Assembly: GCF_000507185.2 (NCBI RefSeq)
Contig: NZ_AYTM02000002.1
Coordinates: 457,501 to 521,500, forward strand
Direction: 5' to 3'
DNA: 64,000 bases
Source: Pseudomonas syringae KCTC 12500
Lineage (GTDB): Bacteria > Pseudomonadota > Gammaproteobacteria > Pseudomonadales > Pseudomonadaceae
Below, one piece after another: positions 1-10,148 of this stretch. The notes beneath the pieces are model-generated. The model saw nothing but the letters and a program-made list of their open reading frames with translations, made no database searches and had not been told where the DNA came from. Both the position numbers and the translations under genes were made by a program. Position 1 is the first letter of the stretch. Every line of letters begins with the position of its first letter.

Positions 1-787
1 CTGCGGAATCGTCACCTACAACCGTCCTGCGCTGCTGAAAAAGCTTTACGATTCCCTGCCTGCCGAGATCATCGACTGCGTTGTCATCGTCAATGACGGC
101 GAGGTGTACCCGGAGTTTTCCGCGTATGACAGCGAGGTCTTCTTCAACAACGAGACCAACCTCGGCGTTGGAAAATCCAAGAACAGAGCTTTGTCGCGAC
201 TCATGGACGCCGGGTGTGAACACCTGTTCCTGATCGAAGACGACATCTATATAAAAAGCCCGGAAGTCTTCGAGCTTTATATTCTGACCTCGACGCTGAC
301 CGGCATTCAGCACCTCAATTACAGCCAGCATGGTCTGATGAACAAGACGCCGTCCGGCGAGGCCAACGCGGTGTACCGGATTGACTACGGCAATGGCATC
401 AACCTACCCTTGTACCGCCATTGCGTCGGTGCGTTTTCCTACTATTCCAGACGCAGCCTGGAAGCCGCCGGCCTGATGGACGAGACGTATCACAACGCCT
501 TTGAACACGTTGATCACACACTGGCCATCATCAACCAGAACATGCACCCACCTTTCTGGTTTTTCGCCGACATCGATAATTCGCAGCTGTATCTGGGGGA
601 CGAGCCCTGGACGCTCGAGGGCTCAACGATTTCGTCCGATACCCTACACCGCAAAAACGCCCTCGCAGCCATTGAACACTTCACGCTCAAGCACGGCTGC
701 GAACCGGTCAAACATCCGTTGGCGTCTGATCAGGAACTGATGGACAGCCTGAACAGTATCAAACAGAACTTCGGATTGAATATCTAA
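1..787 (+). CDS. Glycosyltransferase family 2-like protein, 5' end missing
   Basis: The gene enters from the left edge; the frame is open from base 2 (C-G-I-V-T-Y-N-R-P) to the TAA at 785-787, giving about 261 residues. The fragment has the GT-A fold signatures: the beta1 motif GIVTYNRP, VIVNDG about 25 residues later, NLGVGKSKNRAL (nucleotide-sugar binding helix) and LIEDDIYI, whose acidic EDD fits the DxD-type metal/sugar-nucleotide position. These enzymes transfer a sugar from an activated donor to a glycan, lipid or protein; the acceptor cannot be told from this sequence. Only a few residues are probably lost, because the GT-A motif usually lies near the N terminus. It is followed by a hairpin and then by genes on the opposite strand, so it ends its transcription unit. 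Confidence 0.75.
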   Translation, partial: CGIVTYNRPALLKKLYDSLPAEIIDCVVIVNDGEVYPEFSAYDSEVFFNNETNLGVGKSKNRALSRLMDAGCEHLFLIEDDIYIKSPEVFELYILTSTLTGIQHLNYSQHGLMNKTPSGEANAVYRIDYGNGINLPLYRHCVGAFSYYSRRSLEAAGLMDETYHNAFEHVDHTLAIINQNMHPPFWFFADIDNSQLYLGDEPWTLEGSTISSDTLHRKNALAAIEHFTLKHGCEPVKHPLASDQELMDSLNSIKQNFGLNI

Positions 788-798
788 GCGCCGAGCCC

Positions 799-829
799 GC
801 CCCGCAATCCTGACAAGGCGTTGCGGGGC
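799..829 (+). terminator. Hairpin after the glycosyltransferase gene
   Basis: GCCCCGCAA (799-807) pairs perfectly with TTGCGGGGC (821-829) across a 13-base loop. It begins 11 bases after the stop codon and lies between convergent genes. There is no clear T run, so it may act as a bidirectional or Rho-assisted terminator. Confidence 0.45.
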
Positions 830-850
830 CCTCGTTGCAAGGCCGCTGCC

Positions 851-1546
851 TCAGGGCAGGGTCATACTGAACATTGCCCCGCCCAGCACGCCGCCGTTGG
901 CGATTTCAATGCGCCCGCGCATGCCGTTGCGTATATGCAGCCGGGCAATGTGTGCAGCGAAGTACAAGCCCAGGCCGGTACTGCCGCTGCCCTGGTTGAT
1001 GCCCTGCACATAGTCGGTCTGGCGCTCGATCAGATACGCCGGGTAGCCGGGGCCGTCGTCATTGATGGTGATTTTCAGCTGCCCGCCTTCATCGCCGACA
1101 CTGACAACGATCTGCTCGCGGGCAAAACCGATGGCGTTGACGATGATATTGCCCACCACCGAGCCGATCAGTTCGCGGTCGAAAAAGCCCAGGGGACTCG
1201 CCACGTCGATCGCATGACGCGCGGCAATCCCGCGGCTGGCCAGCACGTCCTGATGATGGGCGAGTTGCGCTTCGATGAAATCGTCCAGTTCGTGGTAGTC
1301 CGGACGCAATGGCATCTGGTTGACACCCAGCTTGTAGAGGCCGAGCAACTGCACGAGCATGCCGTTGAGGTTGGCAAATTCATAGTCGATGATGCCATGC
1401 TCGGACGTTTCGCGCTGCTGGACCGAAAGCTTCGCCTGCCACTGGCTGTGTGCCTGGGTCAGGGTCGCCAGCGAGTTCTTCATGTCGTGCACCGTGGAGG
1501 CGATCACCATGGAAAAATCGAGGCCCTGCTCTGTCTCTTCATTCAT
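851..1546 (-). CDS. Soluble sensor histidine kinase (HATPase)
   Basis: 231 residues with no transmembrane segment or recognisable sensor domain: the protein is almost only a kinase core. An H-box is visible at STVHDMKNSL (His20), an N-box at NIIVNAIGFA, a G1 box at NDDGPGYP and a G2 box at GSGSTGLGLY. The start codon overlaps the stop of the upstream response regulator gene by four bases (ATGA), so the two are translationally coupled and very likely act as a pair. With no input domain, the kinase probably receives its signal through another protein, possibly the TPR partner. The substrate regulator is inferred from position. Confidence 0.85.
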   Translation of the reverse strand: MNEETEQGLDFSMVIASTVHDMKNSLATLTQAHSQWQAKLSVQQRETSEHGIIDYEFANLNGMLVQLLGLYKLGVNQMPLRPDYHELDDFIEAQLAHHQDVLASRGIAARHAIDVASPLGFFDRELIGSVVGNIIVNAIGFAREQIVVSVGDEGGQLKITINDDGPGYPAYLIERQTDYVQGINQGSGSTGLGLYFAAHIARLHIRNGMRGRIEIANGGVLGGAMFSMTLP

Positions 1547-3144
1547 GCGCTAAACGCCCTCTCCCTGAGTTTATGGTAGCGCTCATAGCGTGGATCGCTT
1601 TCCGGGATCTTGCCAAGCATGGTCAGGCTGGCACGACACTCGTCAATTCCGGCCTGGCCCAGATTCTGGCCAGGGTGAAGCAGCGACTGCACCATATTCA
1701 GCGCAATACTGATGTTCTTTGGCTGCAAGCCAAGCGCACTGCGAAAAAACGCTTGTGCTTCGGTGAGGTTGCCGGCCTTGTAACTGCGCACGCCTTGCAG
1801 GTTGAAATCGACAGCCGCCTTGCTGGCCCCCAGAATCGCCGGATCATCGGTCATGCTGGCAATGCTTTTCATCACTGCAGGATCGTCGCCGTAGGCCCCG
1901 GCACAACTCTTCAAGACGCCGGCACCGGCCTCTTCCTGACCGAGTTTCTTCAGTTGCGCAGCCACCATCAGTGCGGCGTCGGCACTGAGCACCTGCTCCA
2001 TGCCATCCAGCCTGGCCATTGCCTGCTCGGTGAGCTTGGCTGCGGCTTCGGGGTCCGAATGCTGCAGGCTGGCCGCCTTCATTAGCCGGGTACGTACTTG
2101 CAGCCCCTCGTCATCACCATGCTCCTTGGCGACATCGACGAGGGCGTTGTTGATCTCGACACGGGTACGCGCATCGAGCCCCTGATCGCCACCTTTGCTG
2201 ATCAACGCATGCGCCAACCCGAGGTTGGTTTCCGGATCCTTGAAACGCGAATGCTGACCTTGGGAGACGGCCTGGCGATAGGCCTTGGAAGCACTTTCGA
2301 AGTCATCGTTGCCGAGTGCCAGCTTGCCCAGCAGCTTCTGCCGACGCACCGCCAGCGGCGACAGGCGCACTGCGCTTTCCAGCACAGACTGCGCGCGCTT
2401 GCCATCGCCAAGCGCGACCAGCACATCAGCCAGGCCATCGAACAGCGCAGGCATGGTCGGAAATGCCTTGATTGCCTGTTCGTAGATAGCCTGCGCCTCG
2501 GCGGTCTTGCCGCGCTTGAGCAGCAGGCTGCCCAATGCGCCGTAGGCCCACGGCGTGGCCCGATCAGCCAGAATGGTCTTGAGGAACGCTTCCAGGGGCT
2601 CGTTCTGCTTCAGGTCACGCAAGGCATCGGCCTTGTAGCGCAGGCACAACGGCGCATAACGCGGGTCCTGCTCGATCAGCTTGTCACACGCGGCCAGCAC
2701 CTCGGCCGGTTTGCGACGGTCGAGGGCCTGCAGAATCGGCTTGAGCAAGGTCTTGCGCTGCACCAGCTTTTCCAGCCGCTGGGCCAGCCCGGCGCGGTTG
2801 AACGGCTTGGTCAGGTAACCATCCGGCTCCCACTCGAGCGCACTCATGACCATCGCCTGACTGTTTTCGGCAGTGACCATGATGAATACGCTTTCGTAAC
2901 TCAGCAGGCGCTCGATCATCAGGTCTTCCAGCACCTGCTGGCCGTTCTTGCGGCCATCACCCAGGTTGAAATCGTGCAGCACGAAGTCATAACGCTTTTG
3001 CGAGCACATGCGCAGAGCCTGCTCGCCGGAGTCGGCGGTGTCCACTTCCTTGACGCCCAGTTCACGCAGCATCGATCTCACTGAACTGCGAAAGTCAGAG
3101 AAATCATCAACGATAAGAAAGCTTTTTTGGTTGTACGCCAGCAT
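1543..3144 (-). CDS. Response regulator with C-terminal TPR repeats
   Basis: 533 residues. The N-terminal 120 form a CheY-like receiver: acidic pocket Asp13/Asp14, phospho-acceptor Asp58 in VLHDFNLGDG, Thr91 and Lys113 (LTKPF). There is no DNA-binding domain; residues from about 140 to 520 are helical repeats with TPR character (for example APLCLRYKADALRDL and TAEAQAIYEQAIKAFP). The output is therefore probably protein-protein contact rather than transcription. The stop overlaps the start of the downstream kinase gene by four bases. Receiver-TPR proteins of this size are common in Pseudomonas, but I know no firmly established function for them. Confidence 0.85.
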   Translation of the reverse strand: MLAYNQKSFLIVDDFSDFRSSVRSMLRELGVKEVDTADSGEQALRMCSQKRYDFVLHDFNLGDGRKNGQQVLEDLMIERLLSYESVFIMVTAENSQAMVMSALEWEPDGYLTKPFNRAGLAQRLEKLVQRKTLLKPILQALDRRKPAEVLAACDKLIEQDPRYAPLCLRYKADALRDLKQNEPLEAFLKTILADRATPWAYGALGSLLLKRGKTAEAQAIYEQAIKAFPTMPALFDGLADVLVALGDGKRAQSVLESAVRLSPLAVRRQKLLGKLALGNDDFESASKAYRQAVSQGQHSRFKDPETNLGLAHALISKGGDQGLDARTRVEINNALVDVAKEHGDDEGLQVRTRLMKAASLQHSDPEAAAKLTEQAMARLDGMEQVLSADAALMVAAQLKKLGQEEAGAGVLKSCAGAYGDDPAVMKSIASMTDDPAILGASKAAVDFNLQGVRSYKAGNLTEAQAFFRSALGLQPKNISIALNMVQSLLHPGQNLGQAGIDECRASLTMLGKIPESDPRYERYHKLRERAFSA

Positions 3145-3543
3145 CCGGATTCCTGCACAGGAGAGGGTGAAAATATGAGATCCGCGGCCTGAACATCATT
3201 CAGACCCGACTCGGCAGCCCATTTTTCAGGACGCACATAATAACTGATGGCAAAGAGCCATAACACAACTTGCCATGACCCCTCCCCGCGCATCAAAGCG
3301 CGAGGTTGAGGGCAACACTCAGTTTTTCGACCATCCACGCAGAAACTGTAGAACGAACATCAACTTCGCACACGAACCCTATGCCAGGCAGACATAAAGA
3401 GTGTGGGCTGGATCTTGATTAAGACGGGGTAAAGGCATTTTCGGAGAGGTCCGTCACACATCGGCTGCGCACTCGATATAACGCACAACGTGGTGGACAG
3501 CATGCCAGCGCGGGGCGCTGGCATGTGAGGTGGTCCAGGCGGT
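3145..3543. other. Intergenic region, 399 bp
   Basis: Lies between the start of the receiver-TPR gene and the stop of the SH3-domain gene, both on the minus strand. It should hold the promoter of the receiver-TPR/kinase operon; I could not fix convincing -35/-10 boxes. The only clear structure is the hairpin at 3501-3525. No open frame here has family features. Confidence 0.5.
3501..3525 (-). terminator. Hairpin terminator of the SH3-domain gene
   Basis: CATGCCAGCGC (3501-3511) and GCGCTGGCATG (3515-3525) form a perfect 11-bp stem with a GGG loop, 19 bases after the minus-strand stop at 3544. No T tract follows. Confidence 0.5.
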
Positions 3544-4218
3544 TTACACCCAGCCGTCGTTCTTCTTGCGGCCCTTGGTCAACGCCGGAAGGATCAGGCC
3601 GACCAGCAAGCCGGCACCGGCAATGCTGCCGCCGTAGACCATGTAACGCATCATCACCTGCTTGTTCTCATCGCCAAGTCGCGCCTGAGTCGCACGCAAT
3701 TCAGCCTGAGAGTCGGCCAGTTGATCGTTGAGGGTCTTGGTGCGCGCCTCCAGTTCGTCGACCAGTTTCTTGCGCGCGTCCAGCGTTTCCTGCATACCCT
3801 GCACGCGGGTCTTCCAGGTATTGTCGATGCCCGCCAGTTGCTCGGTCAGATCGGCGACCTGCTGAGTCAGCTGTGGCACACGCTCGGCCTGCCCAGGGAC
3901 TTCCTGCAAGTCGCTGCTCGGAATCCACACCGTGGAACCGCCTTCGCCACGCACCTGGCTGAACTTGCCCGAAGCGCTGAGCAGCTCGACCTTCTGCCCG
4001 GATTTCAGCGTCCCCACGATCCGGTGATCATCGGTTGGTCCGCTGCGTACATAGGTGGTGAGGCTGTCGCTGACCCAGCGATCGCTGCCTGCGGCCTGTG
4101 CGCTGCCAGGCATGACAACGGTCAATGCAGCGCCGACCAGGCCTGCGCCGAGCAAGCGACGCGAAACGGCGAACAGGCCAGGGGCTCGGGAAAGAAGTGC
4201 GGAAAAATGACGAGACAT
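3544..4218 (-). CDS. SH3-domain envelope protein (TIGR04211 / YgiM type)
   Basis: 224 residues. A signal-like N terminus with arginines and a hydrophobic stretch ends at AQA-AG near residue 35. It is followed by a bacterial SH3 domain (about 40-105: YVRSGPTDDHRIVGTLKSG, WIPSSDLQ), a coiled coil (about 110-185), and a C-terminal transmembrane helix (YGGSIAGAGLLVGLILPAL) with a basic tail. This is the standard order of the YgiM/TIGR04211 family: an inner-membrane-anchored periplasmic protein of unknown biochemical role. The start is ATG 4218, where the signal sequence begins; the frame stays open upstream to 4494 but that extension has no family features. Confidence 0.85.
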   Translation of the reverse strand: MSRHFSALLSRAPGLFAVSRRLLGAGLVGAALTVVMPGSAQAAGSDRWVSDSLTTYVRSGPTDDHRIVGTLKSGQKVELLSASGKFSQVRGEGGSTVWIPSSDLQEVPGQAERVPQLTQQVADLTEQLAGIDNTWKTRVQGMQETLDARKKLVDELEARTKTLNDQLADSQAELRATQARLGDENKQVMMRYMVYGGSIAGAGLLVGLILPALTKGRKKNDGWV

Positions 4219-4669
4219 GGCGATAATTATCTTTATCTGAAATGAAAATAAAGCCTCGTTTAACGGGCCGGCTAAGGATGGGAGCGGCAAGTGATCAACG
4301 GTTTTGCAACTCCTGCCCGGACGGAATGTCTGCCTATCAGGCGCGTTGAAAAAGCACCTGATGATCCCTTTCATGCAGGCCGTCCAGAAAGTCCACCAGC
4401 TAACAGACTCCGTTAAAGGGGTCAGGTTCACTATTGCCCGTTGTCCGCGCCAAAATTCAGCCGCACGGTCAGCGAAGCAAGTGCCTGCTTTCAAAAGAAT
4501 TCGCCTGCCGATTCAATCCTGCGATGACGCACAACGGCTCAAACAGGGGACGTCTGCGGTCCGGCGTTTGCTTTCCCGGCCAAGTGCTGTAGAAAAGGCT
4601 CCACAGGGGCGAATGTTCTCGATATTCGCCATCCTGATGCTCGACTGCATCGCTCTAATGGAAAATAGA
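4219..4669. other. Divergent intergenic region, 451 bp
   Basis: Separates the SH3-domain gene (minus) from ppnN (plus) and must contain both promoters. Both adjoining reading frames are open through much of it, but neither translation shows conserved sequence, so the length is treated as non-coding. The part next to the SH3 gene (4225-4260) is AT-rich and suits a promoter. No repeat or hairpin stands out. Confidence 0.5.
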
Positions 4670-6043
4670 ATGATCCCAAGACAAGTGATTAACGCCACCG
4701 TAAGCCCGAAAGGCAGCCTTGAAACCCTGTCCCAACGTGAAGTGCAGCAGCTCAGCGCGGCCGGGTCAGGCAGCACCTATACCCTGTTTCGCCAGTGCGC
4801 CCTGGCCATTCTCAATACCGGCGCCCACGTCGATAACGCCAAGACCATTCTTGAAGCGTACGAGAGTTTTGAAGTCCGCATCCATCAACAGGACCGCGGC
4901 GTTCGCCTGGAGCTGCTCAACGCGCCGGCCGATGCATTCGTCGACGGCGAGATGATCGCCAGCACCCGCGAAATGCTGTTCAGCGCCTTGCGCGACATCG
5001 TTTATACCGAAAGCGAGCTGGACAGCCAGCGCATCGACCTGAGCAATTCCCAGGGCATCACCGACTACGTGTTCCACCTGCTGCGCAACGCTCGTACCCT
5101 GCGCGCCGGTGTCGAGCCGAAGATGGTGGTGTGCTGGGGCGGCCATTCGATCAATACCGAAGAATACAAATACACCAAGAAAGTCGGCCACGAGCTGGGC
5201 CTGCGCAGCCTGGACATCTGCACCGGCTGCGGCCCCGGCGTGATGAAAGGCCCGATGAAAGGCGCAACCATCGCGCACGCCAAGCAGCGCATCGTCGGCG
5301 GTCGCTACCTGGGCCTGACCGAACCGGGCATCATCGCCGCCGAAGCGCCCAACCCGATCGTCAATGAGCTGGTCATCCTGCCGGACATCGAAAAACGCCT
5401 CGAAGCGTTCGTGCGCGTCGGCCACGGCATTATCATTTTCCCTGGCGGCGCGGGCACTGCCGAAGAGTTCCTGTATCTGCTGGGTATTCTGATGCATCCA
5501 GACAACAAGGACGTGCCATTCCCGGTAATCCTGACCGGCCCTAAAAATACCGAACCTTACCTGCAGCAGCTGCACGCGTTTGTCGGTGCCACGCTGGGTG
5601 AAGAGGCGCAGCGTCACTACCAGATCATCATCGACAACCCGGCGGACGTTGCCCGGCAGATGACGCAGGGCCTGAAGGAAGTGAAGCAGTTCCGCCGCGA
5701 GCGTAACGACGCGTTTCACTTCAACTGGCTGCTGAAGATCGAGGAAAGCTTCCAGCACCCTTTCGATCCGACCCACGAGAACATGTCCAGACTGCAACTG
5801 AACCACGATGTGCCGACTCACGAACTGGCCGCCAACCTGCGCCGGGCGTTTTCCGGCATCGTCGCCGGCAACGTCAAGGACAAGGGCATTCGTCTGATCG
5901 AGCAGCATGGTCCTTATCAGATCCACGGCGACCCATCGATCATGGGCCCGCTGGACAAGCTGTTGCAGGCCTTCGTCGATCAGCACCGCATGAAGCTGCC
6001 AGGCGGCGCGGCGTATGTGCCGTGCTACCAGGTCGTGACCTGA
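4670..6043 (+). CDS. ppnN: Pyrimidine/purine nucleotide 5'-monophosphate nucleosidase
   Basis: 457 residues, close to the 454 of E. coli PpnN (YgdH), and colinear with it throughout. Landmarks are VVCWGGHSIN, the LOG-family nucleotide site CTGCGPGVMKGPMKGA, the PGGxGTxxE motif as FPGGAGTAEEFLYLLG, and the C-terminal block AFSGIVAGNVKDKGIR. PpnN hydrolyses the N-glycosidic bond of nucleoside monophosphates, releasing free base and ribose 5-phosphate; in E. coli it is stimulated by (p)ppGpp. ATG 4670 aligns with the family N terminus; an in-frame ATG at 4658 adds four residues and the frame is open to 4304, but that part has no homology I recognise. Confidence 0.93.
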   Translation: MIPRQVINATVSPKGSLETLSQREVQQLSAAGSGSTYTLFRQCALAILNTGAHVDNAKTILEAYESFEVRIHQQDRGVRLELLNAPADAFVDGEMIASTREMLFSALRDIVYTESELDSQRIDLSNSQGITDYVFHLLRNARTLRAGVEPKMVVCWGGHSINTEEYKYTKKVGHELGLRSLDICTGCGPGVMKGPMKGATIAHAKQRIVGGRYLGLTEPGIIAAEAPNPIVNELVILPDIEKRLEAFVRVGHGIIIFPGGAGTAEEFLYLLGILMHPDNKDVPFPVILTGPKNTEPYLQQLHAFVGATLGEEAQRHYQIIIDNPADVARQMTQGLKEVKQFRRERNDAFHFNWLLKIEESFQHPFDPTHENMSRLQLNHDVPTHELAANLRRAFSGIVAGNVKDKGIRLIEQHGPYQIHGDPSIMGPLDKLLQAFVDQHRMKLPGGAAYVPCYQVVT

Positions 6044-6069
6044 CCGCATAACGGCATGCTGCAAGCCGA

Positions 6070-6100
6070 CGGGGTGCTCTTGAGCACCCCGTTTCTATTT
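6070..6100 (+). terminator. Intrinsic terminator between ppnN and pobR
   Basis: A GC-rich stem (GGGGTGCTC 6071-6079, GAGCACCCC 6082-6090) with a TT loop is followed by GTTTCTATTT. It serves ppnN and lies immediately before the convergent pobR stop. Confidence 0.8.
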
Positions 6101-6964
6101 CTGCTGGCGAAACGCCTTGGGCGACTGCCCGGTAGCGCGCTTGAAGAAGCGCGAAAAATACGCCGGCTCGGAAAAACCCAGGCTGTCTGAGACCTGATTG
6201 ATGGTCAGGGTGGTGTAGATCAGGTTGCGCTTGGCCTCCAGCAACAAGCGCTCACTGATGATCTGCAAGGCCGACTGATTGCACAGCCGCCGACACAGTG
6301 CATTCAAGTGCGCGGCGCTGATACCCATCGCCTGAGCATGCTGGTCAATCGACCAGTGCTCGCGAAAACTCGCTTCCAGTTGATGCATGAACACCTGCAA
6401 ATGCTCGCGGCCGCGATCCATCGCATGAGTCTCTTCGCCGGCATGCTCACTGCTGCGCCGACTGAGCCACACCGCCAGCACATTGACCAGCGAGTGCAGC
6501 ATAAGATCGCGGCCCGCTCTGGGCTGCCGGTATTCATTGGCAATGGCATCGAACAGCGTGTCCACATAATCGCTCTCTGCCCCGAGCGCATAACACCGTG
6601 CGGTGCTGAGGGCTGAGACGTCGAGCGCAGCCTCGAGTTGCTCCACCAAGGGTCTGGCCAGGCTGAGAATATGGCCCTGAATATCTCTGGAAAACCTGAA
6701 GGTGTGCACGCTCAGCGCGGGCACGACCTGCAGCGCAGGCATCTCGACCTCGCTGACCCGGTCCTCGACCTTGAGCATCGCCTTGCCCGACTGCACGTAA
6801 AGCAGCTGGACCAGATCGCCATGCCGATGCGGCTTGATCTCCCATTCGTGAATCCTGCTGCGCTCGGGGATCGACTCGCAATGGATCAGGTCCGGGGTGG
6901 GCCAGGCCGTGGTTTCTCCGTAGAGCTTGAACACCGGTATCGCTGCTGTGGCAGGTCTGGCCAT
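6095..6964 (-). CDS. pobR: AraC-family activator of pobA (PobR)
   Basis: 289 residues. The N-terminal half is a cupin-type effector domain (KPHRHGDLVQLLYVQSGKA) and the C-terminal 100 residues hold two AraC helix-turn-helix motifs ending in SDSLGFSEPAYFSRFFKRATGQSPKAFR. It is divergent from the 4-hydroxybenzoate hydroxylase gene, the position of the AraC-type PobR of pseudomonads, which activates pobA when 4-hydroxybenzoate is present. ATG 6964 follows a GAGAGGA ribosome binding site; the frame is open to 7072 but that part would overlap the divergent promoter. The assignment rests on family plus neighbour. Confidence 0.88.
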   Translation of the reverse strand: MARPATAAIPVFKLYGETTAWPTPDLIHCESIPERSRIHEWEIKPHRHGDLVQLLYVQSGKAMLKVEDRVSEVEMPALQVVPALSVHTFRFSRDIQGHILSLARPLVEQLEAALDVSALSTARCYALGAESDYVDTLFDAIANEYRQPRAGRDLMLHSLVNVLAVWLSRRSSEHAGEETHAMDRGREHLQVFMHQLEASFREHWSIDQHAQAMGISAAHLNALCRRLCNQSALQIISERLLLEAKRNLIYTTLTINQVSDSLGFSEPAYFSRFFKRATGQSPKAFRQQK

Positions 6965-7084
6965 GTCGTCCTCTCTCGTCCGGACCCTCGAAAAGTCCAG
7001 ATAATGCAGCGGATATTGCCTTCTTATCCAGACGGCATCCATTAAAAATGCAGGAGACAAAAACAAACACATCCCGCTGGCTAA

Positions 7085-8302
<1,218 letters not shown>

Positions 8303-8517
8303 AGCGCTGGCCCCGGCGCTGTGATGTTCGTTGCATACTGACGTTGGCGACAAGCCATAACCTCCCCCGCGTACCTGCGTTGTGCAATCACACAACGCAT
8401 GCCCCCTTCCGCCGTGCAAACCCCCAAAGCGTTTTCGTCACCGGCCACCTATGATCAAGCGTGCATCCAATAGCTATCGGGCTATATAAAAACAACAAGC
8501 ACAGAGGAACACCCGCC

Positions 8518-9843
8518 ATGACACCTGTTTCGACCCACGAGGTGGGCGACGCTGAAGGCAATCTTGTCTACCGTCGCATCACCCTGCGCCTTATCCCGTT
8601 TATCTTCATTTGTTACCTGTTCAATTACCTCGACCGCGTGAACGTCGGCTTCGCCAAGCTGCAGATGCTCGATGCCCTGAATTTCAGCGAGACGGTCTAT
8701 GGCCTCGGTGCCGGTATCTTCTTCATTGGCTACGTGCTGTGTGGCCTGCCCAGCAATCTGGCGCTGAACCGCTTCGGGCCGCGTCGCTGGATCGGTCTGA
8801 TGATGATTACCTGGGGAATCTTCTCGACCTGCCTGCTGTTCGTCACCACGCCGGTCGAGTTCTACGTGCTGCGCTTTCTGACCGGTATGGCAGAGGCCGG
8901 CTTCTTCCCCGGCATCGTGCTATACCTCTCGCGCTGGTATCCGAATCAGCGGCGCGGGCGAATCATGGCACTGTTCATGTCGGCGATTCCGGTCTCCGGC
9001 CTGCTGGGCGGCCCGTTTTCCGGATGGATTCTCAATCATTTCGCTGCGGGCCAGGGCGGCATGGCCGGCTGGCAATGGATGTTTCTGATTCAGGGCGTGC
9101 CCACCGTAGCGCTGGGTGCGCTGGCCTTCGTTCTGCTGTGCGACAAGGTCGAGGATGCCCGCTGGCTGACGCCCGAGCAGCGTCAGCGGGTCAAGACCGA
9201 TATCACCAATGATGAACTGAGCCGTCCGGTACACGGCAAAAGCTCGGTGGCTTCAGTGCTGAGCATGCCGTTCATATGGATTCTGGGCTTTATCTACTTC
9301 TGCATTCAAAGCGGCGTCTACGCGATCAATTTCTGGCTGCCGTCGATCATCAAGAACCTCGGTTTCAGCGATGCACTGGTAATCGGCTGGATCAGCGCCG
9401 TGCCGTACCTGATGGCGGGCGTGTTCATGCTGCTGGTCGGCCGCTCTGCCGACCTGCGCAATGAGCGGCGCTGGCATCTGGTGGTTCCGATGCTGATGGG
9501 CGCGACCGGCCTGCTCATTGCCGCCAACTTCGCGACGCTGCCCATCGTAGCCATCATCGGGCTGACTATCGCCACCATGGGTGCGCTGACCGGCCTGCCG
9601 ATGTTCTGGCCATTGCCGACCGCTCTGCTGAGCGCCAGCGTTGCCGCAGGCGGGCTGGCGCTGATCAACTCGATTGGGCAGATGGCAGGCTTTCTCAGCC
9701 CTTACCTGGAGGGCTGGATCAAGGATCAAACCGGCTCGACTACCCTGGCGCTGTATGCACTGGCCGCGCTGACCATCGTTGGTAGCCTGGTGGCATTGCG
9801 GGTCAGTCGTTCGTCAGCGGTCAAGGTGGCAGGCCCCGCCTGA
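8518..9843 (+). CDS. MFS transporter, anion:cation symporter (ACS) family
   Basis: 441 residues with about 12 hydrophobic helices. ACS-family hallmarks include YLFNYLDRVNVGFAKLQM in helix 1, NRFGPRRWIG in the loop after helix 2, and LSRWYPNQRRGRIMALFMS after helix 4. Members carry small organic anions such as tartrate, phthalate, hexuronates or aromatic acids with protons across the inner membrane. Its place 215 bp after pobA suggests an aromatic acid, but the usual 4-hydroxybenzoate carrier PcaK belongs to a different family (AAHS), so the substrate is open. The chosen ATG has an AGAGGAA ribosome binding site 9 bases upstream. Confidence 0.85.
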   Translation: MTPVSTHEVGDAEGNLVYRRITLRLIPFIFICYLFNYLDRVNVGFAKLQMLDALNFSETVYGLGAGIFFIGYVLCGLPSNLALNRFGPRRWIGLMMITWGIFSTCLLFVTTPVEFYVLRFLTGMAEAGFFPGIVLYLSRWYPNQRRGRIMALFMSAIPVSGLLGGPFSGWILNHFAAGQGGMAGWQWMFLIQGVPTVALGALAFVLLCDKVEDARWLTPEQRQRVKTDITNDELSRPVHGKSSVASVLSMPFIWILGFIYFCIQSGVYAINFWLPSIIKNLGFSDALVIGWISAVPYLMAGVFMLLVGRSADLRNERRWHLVVPMLMGATGLLIAANFATLPIVAIIGLTIATMGALTGLPMFWPLPTALLSASVAAGGLALINSIGQMAGFLSPYLEGWIKDQTGSTTLALYALAALTIVGSLVALRVSRSSAVKVAGPA

Positions 9844-9893
9844 TCGCCATGGCCGAAGACAGCGTGATCCTGCGTATTTGGCATGAAGCGGGA

Positions 9894-9912
9894 TGCGCAG
9901 ATTTTTGCGCAC
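9894..9912. promoter_or_regulatory. Inverted repeat, copy 1 of 2
   Basis: TGCGCAGATTTTTGCGCAC: TGCGCA arms 6 bases apart. It matches copy 2 at 17 of 19 positions. Probably a regulator binding site; the regulator is unknown. Confidence 0.45.
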
Positions 9913-9983
9913 CCGATACCCGCATAAACTGACCAAGGCTCGTATTTAAAGCGCTGCAGCACACAGGTATGAGTCAGCGCATG

Positions 9984-10002
9984 TGCGCAGACGTTTGCGC
10001 AC
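9984..10002. promoter_or_regulatory. Inverted repeat, copy 2 of 2
   Basis: TGCGCAGACGTTTGCGCAC. With the preceding G it becomes a 7-bp inverted repeat (GTGCGCA, 6 bases, TGCGCAC). It lies exactly 90 bp downstream of copy 1. Confidence 0.45.
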
Positions 10003-10148
10003 TATTTCACGTTTTTTTGCTCGATGTCTTTGCTTTAAATCTCTATCTATTTGTTTTTTATGGATAAATAGACAGTCGGCACATATCTTGGAATGCACCT
10101 CTGCATACAGCGGGCGATATCGCCCGTTTCTGCGCAGAGATTCCATGC

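Larger units (their letters stand above)
9844..10148. other. AT-richer intergenic region upstream of the T6SS effector gene
   Basis: 305 bp, clearly lower in GC than its surroundings. It contains two near-identical inverted repeats exactly 90 bp apart (listed separately) and a perfect 16-bp palindrome, CGGGCGATATCGCCCG, at 10111-10126, 22 bp before the effector start. It should include the promoter of the effector/immunity pair. Confidence 0.6.

Noticed and set aside
4304..4669. N-terminal extension of ppnN by about 120 codons
   Set aside because: Not present in the family and covers the divergent promoter; start placed at 4670.
4766..6064. Minus-strand open frame opposite ppnN
   Set aside because: Composition is Val/Gln/His-rich shadow sequence; ppnN matches its family end to end.
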